Source: Patagioenas fasciata (lineage: Eukaryota; Chordata; Aves; Columbiformes; Columbidae). Taken from it: a stretch of 64,000 nt of DNA. The notes under the pieces are model-generated. The model was given only the letters and a program-made list of their open reading frames with translations. It was not told where the DNA came from and ran no database searches. Positions 27,705 to 37,400 of this stretch are shown piece by piece (the first letter of the stretch is position 1; each line of letters starts with the position of its first letter). The translations under genes were made by a program, and so were the position numbers. The DNA lies in the NCBI RefSeq assembly GCF_037038585.1, contig NC_092521.1, positions 149,014,605 to 149,078,604 on the forward strand, read 5' to 3'.

Positions 27705-29150
27705 CCTAAAACCTAAGGGTTGACCTCAGGTTTCTCCTAGTGCTTTCTGCCAGAGGCTCCAGGTAAGTCCATTATGTCCAGCTGCGGTGTAGAGCACATT
27801 TTTAACATCTAGTCCAGTCCAAACTGGTCCAACTGCCACCGCAGGAGTTATCTCACGCTTAATTTGTTCAAAGGCTTGTCGTTGTTCCGGGCCCCACTCA
27901 AACTGGTTCTTTTTACGAGTCACTCAATAGAGCGGGCTCACAATCTGGCTATAGTCAGGAATATGCATTCTCCAAAAACCTACAATGCTCAGGAAAGTCT
28001 GTATCTCCTTTTCATTAGCAGGTGGAGGCATTGCTGCAATTTTGTTGATCACATCCACTGGGATCTGACGATGGCCATCTTGCCATTTTATTCCTAGAAA
28101 CTGGATCTCTCATGCAGGTCCCTTGACCCTGCTTCGTTTTATGGCAAAACCAGCATCCAAAAGAATCTGAATTATTTTCTCACCTTTCTCAAAGACTTCT
28201 TTCACTGTGTCACCCTATACAATGATGTCATCAATATATTGCAAGTGTTCTGGAGCTTTACCTTGTTCCGGCGCGGTCTGGATCAGTCCATGGCAGATGG
28301 TAGGACTGTGTTTCCACCCCTGGGGCAAGCAATTCCACATGTACTGAATGCCCCTCCAGGTGAAAGCAAACTGTGGCCTGCACTCTGCTGCTACAGGAAT
28401 AGAGAAAAATGTATTAGCACTATCAATTGTAGCATACCACTTGGCTGCCTTTGACTCCAGTTCAAATTGCAGTTCTAGCATGTCAGGCACAACAGCACTC
28501 AATGGTGGCGTAACTTCATTTAGGCCACAAGAGTCTACAGTTAGTCTCCACTCGTCACTAGACTTAGGCACTGGCCAAATTGGGCTGTTAAAAGGTGAGC
28601 GAGTCTTACTGATTACACCCTGGCTTTCCAATTGACGGATCAACTTCTGGATAGGAATCAAAGAGTCTCGATTGGTGCGATATTGCCCGTGATGCACCGT
28701 GGTGGTAGCAATTGGCACCTGCTGATCATCAACCATCAGCAGTCCTACAACAGAAGGGTCATCTGAAAGACCAGGCAAATCAGACAGCTGTTCAATTTTC
28801 TCAATGCCTACAGCTGCTATAGCAAATGCCCACCTATACCCTTTTGGGTCCTTAAAATGCCCTCTCCTGAGGTAGTCTATGCCAAGGATGCACAGAGCAT
28901 CTGGACCAATCACAATGGGATGCTTTTGCCAGCTTTTTCCAGTTAGGCTCATTTCAGCCTCTACAACAGTCAGGTCCTGGGATCCCCCAGTCACTCCAAC
29001 AATACTGATGGATTGTGTTCCATTATAATTGGAAGGAATTATTGTGCACTGAGCACCGGTGTCCACTAAAGCTTTGTACTCCTGGGGGTGTGTTGTACCG
29101 GGCCATCGTATCTGCACAGTCCAATAAACTCTGTTATCCCTTTCCTCCAC
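27705..29150 (-). pseudogene. ERVL-type endogenous retrovirus pro-pol relic
   Basis: One minus-strand frame runs from 29150 with the aspartic protease motif DTGA, about 30 residues in, into a reverse transcriptase with LPQGWKHSP and the catalytic YIDD box (residues 305-308 of the first open block, 28215-29150). The motifs fit ERVL/class III elements. A TAG at 28215-28217 stops it just after YIDD; further in-frame TGA codons lie at 28110-28112, 27924-27926 and 27726-27728, with no frameshift between them. RNase H, integrase and env are absent because the copy is cut off at about 27705 next to a CR1. It cannot make a working enzyme. It resembles an old internal fragment that accumulated nonsense changes. 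Confidence 0.88.
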
Positions 29151-29560
29151 CCAGTTGGAGTCAGGGCACCTCTAATTTCTGTTTTGCACAGTCTCTGGAT
29201 GTGAATTAGAGGTTCCTTCAAGAGCATCAGAGTCTCTTCTGCTCCTTTTGTAAGCTGGAGCAGCCACTTTTTTAGGAGCTTTTACTTTTATCTCACATAC
29301 TCGTTCCTGAAGTTCTGAGGTAGGTCTTCCATCCCACTTATTCATGTTTTCTCCCTGCTCACTTAGGAAGAATCACAATGAACCTCTTCTTGTGGGCTGC
29401 CTCTGTCATCTCTCTCAAGATTGGAAATGCCTTCTCCTAATAGCTGAAACATAGGTTCGTACAGGTCATGAATTGTACGTGTCTTCTCGGAGTTCTTTGA
29501 TTTCCTGCAACAGCTTTTCACACAGTTTCTCCACAGCAGAGACACAAGCCCGTACAGAAC
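29151..29560 (-). pseudogene. ERVL gag-end / gag-pro leader remnant
   Basis: This is the sequence upstream of the protease in element orientation. Short frames with Lys/Arg-rich and acidic stretches run into the protease frame but are interrupted by stops, including one just before the protease region. The position is that expected for the gag C-terminus. No zinc-knuckle (CCHC) motif was seen. Confidence 0.55.
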
Positions 29561-29626
29561 TAATAATAACCTATCTCCAGAGCTTTATCTTACCGGAACT
29601 GGTCAACTACTAAAGGGCCTGGGCTG
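29561..29626 (+). repeat. Direct repeat R2 flanking the ERVL/CR1 block
   Basis: Partner of the repeat at 27415-27480, sharing GAGCTTTATCTTACCGG and the following CTACTAAAGG-like sequence. It sits directly next to the gag-side end of the ERVL relic. Confidence 0.75.
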
Positions 29627-29714
29627 GATTTGTGGAGCATATTAGGTGAATAACACAATATTGTTTTGTGGCAAACACATTTTTTAGCTGCTATGGGGTA
29701 TGCTGCATAGAAAT

Positions 29715-29860
29715 CAGGGCACCTACCCGGCTCCTGGTCAAATTGGTGTCCACTAGGACACCCAGGACATATTCTGCCATGTTGCTTTCCAGCAGCTTGG
29801 CCAAGCTGCTTCGGGTCACAAGTCTATGTGGATGTGTCCTGGGATGCTTCATGCCTGTAC
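29715..29860 (-). repeat. CR1-like fragment with unusual 5' junction
   Basis: The plus strand reads CCGGCTCCTGGTCAAATTGG and TGTCCACTAGGACACCCAGG, the reverse of CR1 ORF2 (VLVDT on the minus strand). It then runs into GGGTCACAAGTCTATGTGGA and GGATGCTTCATG, which is not the usual CR1 continuation. The same junction recurs at 38310-38440. Confidence 0.65.
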
Positions 29861-30130
29861 CAGTGCCATCTGCAGTCAGTTCCACTCTCTTTCTGCAGGT
29901 CTCCTGGTGCCACGGGCATGAGGATGAGGAGGGCATGTTTCCTGCAGCCAAAGCAGTGGTGCAGGTGGAAAGGCTCTCTCTTGTTATGGGACAGGGAGAA
30001 AGAGGATGCACCCTGTTGACAGGGTCCAGAGATGGAGTTTCCATAGAACTCCATCTTTGTCTTTTTTCCCTAAGTTCAGCTTTTTCACACCAAATTTGTT
30101 CTTCACATAACATCTGGGTGAAAGTTGGTG

Positions 30131-31275
30131 GTTCATAGAATCGTGGAATCACAGAATGTCTTCAGTGTGAAGAGACCCACAGGGATCATCGTGTCCAGCT
30201 CCTGTCCCTGCACAGGACAACCCCACCGTTGACACCATGTGTCTGAGGGCATTGTTCAGTCTCTTCTTGAACAGTGTCAGTCTTGGGGCTGTGACATCTC
30301 ATGGGGGAGCCTGTTACAGTGCTCCACCGCCCTCTGGGTGAAGAACCTTTTCCTAACGTCCAGTCTACACCTTCCCTGGCACATCTTCCTGCCATTGCCT
30401 CATGTTCTGTCATTGGTCACTAAGGAGAAGAGTTCAGCCCCTACACTTCGTCCTTCCCTTGGGAGGAAGCTGTAGACCACAATGAGGTCTCCTCTCAGTC
30501 TCCTCTTCTTGAAGCTCAACAAACCAAGTGACTTTAGCTGCTCCTCATGAGACTTCCTCTCCAAACCCTTCACCAACTTGGTAGCCCTCTTCTGGATACT
30601 CTCCAGCAGCTTTATATCCTTTTTATCCTGCGGCGCCCAGAACTGCATTCAGTGCTCCAGGTGAGGCCGCACCAGTGCAGGGTAGAGTGGGAAAACCACC
30701 TCCCTCTCACCTCAGGTTGGCAATGCTCTGCTTGATGCACCGCAGGACACGGTTGGCCCTCTTGGCTGCCAGAGCACACTGTTGGCTCATGTTCAACCTG
30801 CCCTCAACCAGAACCAGATCCCTCTCTGCAGAGCTGCTCTCCAGCATCGCGTCCCCCAGTCTGTATGTACAGCCAGGGTTGCCGTGTTCCAGGTGCAAAA
30901 TCTGACACTTGCCCTTGTTGAACTTCATGAGGTTGGTGATTGCTCTGTTTTCCAATTTGTTCAGATCCCTCTGCAGATCCTCTCTGCCCTGGAGAGTGTG
31001 AACATCTCTCCCCAGTTTTGTGTCATCGGCAAACTTGCTAAGCAATCCCTCGAGTCCTGTGTCCAAGTCGTTTATGAAGACATTGAAGAGTGCTGGCCCT
31101 AAGACGAGTCTCTGTGGAACCCTGCTTGTGACTGGTCACCAGCCCAGCATTACCCCATTTACCAGAACCCTTTCATCCCAGCCCATCAGCCAGTTGCTCA
31201 CCCACTGTATTGCTTGTTTATCCACCCCTATGCCGGACATCTTGTCCAGGAGCATACTGTGAGAGACAGTGGCTG
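30131..31275 (-). mobile_element. CR1 LINE, about 1.1 kb 3' part with RT C-terminus
   Basis: Minus-strand blocks encode the reverse transcriptase palm motif FADDTKLG, then LQRDLNKLENRAITNLMKFN, then ALAAKRANRVLRCIKQSI, and farther on MQFWAPQDKKDIKLLESIQK and RRLRGDLIVVYSFLP. These are canonical CR1 ORF2 features in the right order. The 3' end at 30131 keeps octamer-like ATAGAATC/GAATCACAG repeats. The copy is 5' truncated inside the RT domain and frameshifted between blocks, so it is inactive. It is the longest CR1 in the window. Confidence 0.93.
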
Positions 31276-32730
31276 GTACTCCCTTTTAGACCCCAGCCTC
31301 TAAAACATCGAGGAGAAGCTCCAAGAAACAGAGCAGATCAGAACTGTGCAACCTGGGGGGATTGCCTTCTTCCCTCTCTTCCTGGGATGCCTGAGACAGT
31401 TGGTAGACAGAAGAAAGCTGTCCTTCTGCCTCCTCGAGCAAGTCCTGTTGTCTCTTTGGCTCCAAATCTATGAAGCGAAGTCAGGAGAAGCCAAAAACCC
31501 AAACCCAAACTGTTTTGTTCCATTTTGTAGAAGGGGGGAAGGGAGACACCTAACAGATTTCTCTTCTTAATTTTACTAAAATACCTCTCGAATGGGCAAG
31601 TATGGTTTTGATTATGTCCTTAATTTTAGGTTTTGCTAGATACACAAAATATCCTATATTTTCAAAGGAGTTGAAAATTATGTCTCAGCATGGTGATTCT
31701 GACCTTTGATTCATTACTAAAAGTAACACTAAGAGTACTTTCTTAATTAATAACCTTTTGACTTTGAAATTGAACATTCTAGTGGGTATTTATGCTACTG
31801 CTTCTTGCCTTACAAAAGCAGGCAGTACAGTGTTTGCTTTCTGCTTCTGGGAACTGAGTTTGTTTCCAGGGAAGGACACCTAAATGAAATTACATCTTTT
31901 CTCTTAGGAAGTTGTTTTCTAATGTTTAAAAGATAAGCCAAACCAAAACAAAATGGATGTCGTAGGGAAGAATGTTGATAGGGAAGAAGGGGAAATGGGC
32001 TGGAAAAAACTGTCTCATGGTAGCAGAAGCTTCTGGAGTATGGTAGTTACATCTATCCACCAGAGGCGCTGCTGCACCCCCTCACACATAAGTATAGGTG
32101 GATAGTGGTTTTTGTGTTGTGGGATCTAAAAATTCAAAGCAATAGACAACTACATTTTATTCAGTTCTAAAACCAGAAAAATAATGACCAGAGTAAATAT
32201 CAGATAAGCATGTCCCCCTCACACCCCCCGACCTCCAATCCCTCTGGCTTTTATTAAAATAAACTTAAGTTTAACTAAATTATTTTGAGCATTTATTCAA
32301 TTATACAGAAAGACACTGGTTCCAGCACTTTTCTGTTGGTGTGCAATCTGACATTTCTGTATAGTGTCTCCCAGAAATAATAACATCTCTTCCATGCCTT
32401 ACTTTCTGCCCTCATTTGGAATCATTATCTTGAGGGACTTACAAGGTCTTAATAACACTCAAAATTAAGAGAGCTGGTATTAAAATGTAGTGACCATCAT
32501 CTTGTGCGCTTGGCTCAGCAACAGGAATAATAGTTGGTTACATGGAAATCAATATTTCCAATTTGCATCTCCTGGTAGCTCTGATTTGATTTCAGAAAGC
32601 CTGAAATACTTAGGGGCCAAACAAATCCTTCTTTGGACCGCATCCTCTTCTGATGCGGCGCTTTGCTTGGAGACGAAGAGTAATCACAGTCACATCAGAG
32701 GCAAATTCGGTGGGATTTACAGTGAACACC
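31276..32730. other. Intergenic DNA, no gene recognised
   Basis: AT-rich unique sequence after a short GC-richer stretch (31280-31560) next to the CR1. A small TTTGGG-like run occurs near 31500 on the minus strand. No exon with paired splice sites and no clear repeat family was found. Confidence 0.6.
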
Positions 32731-32733
32731 CAC

Positions 32734-33020
32734 ACCTACAGTAGAAACTAAACTAACTAAATAACAAATTCTCTCACCAAACTGGCTCAAAACGTTATTG
32801 TAAATATTTGAAAAGTGAAAACTGGAATGTGAAAAAAAACGTCTTCACTAGACAGCTACCTACAGTAGAAACTAACTAACTAACTAACTAACTGTTAACT
32901 TACTATCTAACTAACGAACTAACAAACTAACGAACTAACAAACTCTCTCGCCCTAGTGGCGAAAAACCCTGTTATAAATATCTGAAAATTGCCAACTGGC
33001 ACATGAAAACAAATGTGTTA
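32734..33020 (+). repeat. About 124-bp-offset tandem duplication with (ACTA)n expansion
   Basis: Both units start ACCTACAGTAGAAACTAA (32734 and 32858) and share CTCTC(A/G)CC and the GTTAT-TAAATAT-TGAAAA order downstream. The second unit carries an expanded ACTA/ACGA/ACAA array (about 32871-32945), the first only a short one. The array therefore grew after the duplication. Confidence 0.8.
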
Positions 33021-33484
33021 AAAGCTCTCAAGTGCCCTTTCTGCAGCTCTTTTCATGGCTCGCACAGACGCTTGTCAGACTTCTTCATGGGCTGGTGAAA
33101 GTTCTGCAGAAAGGATGAGATGTGATCTTTCTCAGAAGCCCCACTAGACTGTCCAGCTGAGCCAGAAAGGTGGCAGCATGAGGGTGATTTCTTCAGCCAC
33201 CTCTACAGCCTGCCTTGAGAAAGATGGGGGGAAAAGACAGGCATTAGGCACCTGATTGAGAGGTGAACAACCAACTTGTGCTTTGACGTGAAAGGCAATA
33301 TCCATCCACAGATCTCCACTGCAGAATTCCTTAGACCTGGTTATTAGGCTTTGGTGTTTTTCTCTTAATTATTGAAATTGCAGAAGCTTGGGGATGCTTA
33401 AGTGAACACACAAGATTTTCACTCAACTGCTGTACAAATCTCTGCTTGAATGGCCATGCCTGGGTACAGCTGCAGTAAGAATGC

Positions 33485-33645
33485 AGGGTGGTAGAGAGGT
33501 TGTAGATGTCCCTTCCCTGGAAACATTTAAGGCCAGGTTGGATGGGGCTCTGAGTAACCTGATCTAATTGAAGATGTCCCTGCTCACTGCAGGGGGTTGG
33601 ACTGGATGACCTTGGAAGGTCGCTTCCAACCCAAACTATACTGCC
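33485..33645 (+). repeat. CR1 LINE 3' end, plus strand
   Basis: Near-consensus CR1 tail: TTCCCTGGAAACATTTAAGG, GATGGGGCTCTGAGTAACCT, then TTGGACTGGATGACCTTGG and TCCAACCCAAACTATACTG. It lies about 180 bp beyond the RhoGAP stop codon and may fall within that gene's 3' untranslated region. Confidence 0.93.
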
Positions 33646-33823
33646 CAAGGGTGGGTGACCACTTACTCTCTGGGACCATCTCTGGGCACCACAGAACAAC
33701 TTCCTATACTCAGAGCAGTGTGAAAATTCTCAAGAGGGAGAACAGGCTCTGTTACATGCCTGGGTTCCTTGGTCTTCTCACCCTGCTTGGGTGGTCTCAC
33801 TTACCCATTGCTGAGCTCTCTGT

Positions 33824-34444
33824 TCACAGCTTTCGGCTTCTCTTGGGTGGCGGGCCACCACTCTCCTCTTCGCAAGTGTGCTTTCTCTTCCTGGGGGATG
33901 GTGTTTCCCCTTGCTGCGAAGAGCTTGGACACCTGTCCATTCAGGAGGATTGTTAGACAGGTACAGCCATGATCACTATGAATCAATTCTACTCTTAATC
34001 AAAGCTAGCTCATGTTACCTGCTCTGCCCAGAGGTGCTCTCCTGGGCTTCACATTCTGGAGCAACTGGAGGCACCTGCAATGGAAATATAGAAGATGACA
34101 CCTGCCCACTCTCCAGTTCAGCTCCAAAAGGCAGATCCCTTGGATGGGTTTGCTCAGCCCAGCTGTGCCACTTCTGCTGGGATCACTGCACAAAGAGTCC
34201 ATGCAGTGGCAATCCAACCTTCTGAGCGGGGAGGCATTCTCTCATGCTGTGTGTGGACCTCACATACCTTGGCAGTTTCTCCTTCTTCTTCTGGTACCAG
34301 TGACCCCTCGGCTTGTTCACCAGCAAGCCCACCCTTGGCCGGTGCACCTGGAAGCTCAGCCTCCTCCTCCTCCTCCTCCTCCTCCTCCTGCTCCTCAAAG
34401 AGTTCCTCTTGGTGTTGGATGAGGAACTCAACCAGCTCTGTCAC
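33824..34444 (-). CDS. C-terminal exons: acidic stretch and basic, NLS-like tail
   Basis: Exon 34268-34444 finishes the RhoGAP C-terminal helix (VTELVEFLIQHQEELFEEQ), then encodes nine Glu and a Gly/Ala/Glu-rich linker. Exon 34019-34074 adds 18 residues plus a split codon. Exon 33824-33932 encodes a Ser/Pro/Lys-rich tail with PRKRKH and PPPKRSRKL before TGA; the two basic clusters look like a bipartite nuclear localisation signal. A strong donor-like GTAAGTGAG lies about 20 bases after the stop, so an alternative 3' splice form could exist. The last two exons rest on frame and splice sites alone. Confidence 0.62.
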
Positions 34445-37400
34445 CTGCACACAGTAAACCATTGGTTTCCAACCTGCTGGCTGCAAATGGGTCCAACAGC
34501 CCTTCCCACTCCTGATCCTGCCTTCTGCACAGAAAGCTGCAGCTGTGGGGCTGCTCTTCACAGCAGCTCCGCCACGAGCGTTTGCTGAAGAGACGAGGCA
34601 GCCAGGAAGCCCTGAAGAGCAAAGCTGGCATGGGCCTGGAAGGCTGCAGTGGGCTGGCAAACACAGCGTACCTTCCCTGTCACCTGCATCAGGACATCCA
34701 GGGCCAGCGTGTCCTCCTCGGGTGGGCTGAGGAGGTTGGGCCCCATGCAGATGGCCAGGTTCCTGGCAGTCATCTTGGTGACAGGGACATTCATGCTGAT
34801 CTTGTGGAGCAGGTTGAGCAAGGTTCGGAGGAGGAAGAAGTTGGCCTCAGGTAACTTGCTGGCCACCCTGCGGGAACAGGAACGCAACGTTAATGGATGA
34901 AGTAGGTGTTGTCCGGACAGGTGTCCCATGCTGGTGTCAGCCAAGCCCATCCCAAGGAAGGTTCCTTGGCCAAGCCGGCTCTACAGCAGAGGGACTGCCT
35001 TGGCTGAGATATGGGCACCTCCCTCCCTGTCAGCCCTTCTGGTGAGAGTCCCTTTGTGGAGCCACCCCCAATGCCTGCAGGCAGTGCTACAAGGAGACAG
35101 ACAAATGCTTTTCTGTGCCACTTTCCCCCCAGAACGCTGAGCCCACAGCAGCAGCAAGAGGTGGGTGGCCAAAAGCACAGCTTGTTCAGGCAGGCTGTGG
35201 CTTTGCAGGCAGGTGTCGGGCTCTGGCAGTCCCTGTGGAGCCACCAGGCTGCTGGCCACACTTACTCTTTCAGCCCCACCAGCCTCTCCTGCCTGCTGGT
35301 CTTTTGCAGGGCGTCCATCCACTGCTGGTAAAGCTCCGAGTGGAGGAGCTTGGAGGGGATCTTGCGGAGGAAGTCCTGCAATGCCAAGGGCTGCTGGTGA
35401 GGCTGTGAGCACTGCCGCCGGGAGCACAGGCAGCATCCCCAGCACACTGGGTGCCGAGCAGCTCCTGGGTTTGGGCTCCTGCTCGGACAGGTGCCCATCA
35501 GCAGTGCCAGACTCCAGGTCAGCAGGGCTCACCTTCAAGATGACAGCCAGGACGTGCACCGGCTGGCTGGCGAGGTGGACCTGAGCGCCGGTGTCCAGGG
35601 CCTCCCTGATGTCCCGGGAGGCGCGCTCACTGGCCGCCAGCCGGAAGATCCCCTCCGTGGATGGGCCCTGCTCGTGCAGCAGAGCCAGCAGGTCCTGCAG
35701 GGGAGAGAGGAGGACATTGCTGGGCCGTAGACTGGCTCTGGGGCAGGCCAAGACTCATCAGGGATGCCTCCAATGGGGACACCGCCCCTGCAGAAGAGGC
35801 AATGGAATGGGGATCCCCTGGCTGGACTTGCTTACTTGGATGGGCTGGGGCAGCACACCATCCTGGCTGCAGAGAGCTGCGAGGGGCCGGCCGAAGAGAA
35901 CCCCCGAGTGGGAAGGGTGCAACGGCCCCTGGGCCTCTGCATCCGCCAAGGTCCCTGGCAGCACAAAGTACCAGGGCAGCCACCTCCTCTGGCTGCGGGT
36001 CTCACCTTCTGCCAAGGAGAAGAGAACAAAGCAAGGTGGAGCAGAAGCACCAGAGCAATGCTCCTGGAACCTCTCACACTGTACCCCACCCACGAGCACA
36101 TGGGACAAGTGTCATTTGGGAAGAAGGGACCCCAGGTGCTCAGGTCTCTCCTGCTGCAGAATAACAGGGACAGACTTGCCCTGCAGGAAGGGCAGCAGCA
36201 GCCCCAGGGCAGCATGAGTGCCCGTCTGCAAGAGGAGGAGAGAAGGGCTGTTCTGCGCCCGTCTTCTCCCAACTCACCAGCCAACTGGCCACTTCTACCT
36301 CGGCCACCAGAGGGGATGACAGGTGGGGGCCGCTGCTCTGCATCAGCCTGCAAGAAATGTGCTGTGCTCACCCAACAGCCCTGCAGCAGAAAGGGTCCCC
36401 AGCGAGCTGCATCATGCCCTGGCCATATGTGAGTGATGGGGATGGCTGAGATTTCTCTCTGTGCGATCCTCACCTTTGCCTGGCCCTCAAGCAGCCTCTC
36501 CAGGCTGCCAGCGTGCAGTGTCATGGCCTGGGCAAGCAAAAAAGAGAAGAAGGTAAGAAGTGATGCAGCTGGTGCTGGGCTGGAACACCCTCTGGGGACA
36601 GAGCAGAAACAGGAGGGACACTCACAGCATTGCGGCTCCTCAACTCCTTTAGCAGCGCCTTGAAGGAGGGCAGCTGGGTGACCTGGGCTCCCTCCACTCC
36701 TTCTGGTGGTCTGTGCATGGGGAAGGAGCGAAGAAAGAGCTGTGTGAGACACAAGCCACATTTTCCCTCCCCTGCCAGCCCAGGGAGCCCTTCCAAGCTG
36801 CCCAAAGCACCCGAGTACCACTCGGAATCCAAGCAGAGAGCGGCAGCAAAGGTCCAGGTGGGGCTGGGCAAGTGTTGCGTGGACACAGCTCGATGAAGGT
36901 GCTCCACCAGCTTTGCCCACTCAAAAGCTGCCCCCTGTCCAGGGTCCAGCTCTTCCCAGGTGAGGAGCCCTGTTTCCACATCGTAGGGCTATGATACCTA
37001 GAGCATCCCCCTATGATGTGGGCACAGGTCCCCCAGGCTTCACTGTTAGGCAGAGCTTACCCAAGGAGAGCGCTGAGCCAGAGCTCCTTCACTGCCCGAC
37101 AGCTGCAAAAAGAGGAGACACAGCCTGAGTGCCGCTGCTCCCCAGTCTGCGGGCACAGGCAGGCACTGGCACAGCCCTGCCCTGTGGGGATGGTCAGAGA
37201 GCCAGGACGAAACCCTGTGGGGCAGGACAGAGGTGCTGCCCAGCCCTGCCATGGGAGGTGGCACCGAGACTCACCGGAAAGTGATAACACATGAGCCGCA
37301 GGGCCAGACGAGGAGGAGTGAGGTGGTGTGCTTGCCTTCCTCCTCTTCAGAGGCGTCGCCGGCTGCCCCCTTGGTGCTGCCCAGCACCTGCAGCTGGCCC

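Noticed and set aside
29668..30152. Overlapping 156- and 153-codon frames on both strands
   Set aside because: They cover CR1-like sequence and its odd junction; no independent protein signature.
34154..34660. 168-codon minus frame taken as a single-exon gene
   Set aside because: It merges exon 34268-34444 with flanking intron sequence; canonical GTATGT donor and CAG acceptor bound the true exon.
34672..35901. Possibility that the RhoGAP copy is a processed pseudogene
   Set aside because: Introns with GT/AG borders are present throughout and there is no stop or frameshift in the joined frame.
35764..36432. 222- and 208-codon plus-strand frames opposite the RhoGAP gene
   Set aside because: Antisense shadows in GC-rich DNA, with no motifs and spanning splice sites of the real gene.
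35832..36920. 362-codon minus-strand open frame, the longest in the window
   Set aside because: It is a different frame overlapping RhoGAP exons and introns; it lacks domains, while the correct frame with splice sites gives clear PH/RhoGAP motifs. GC-rich DNA is poor in stops.
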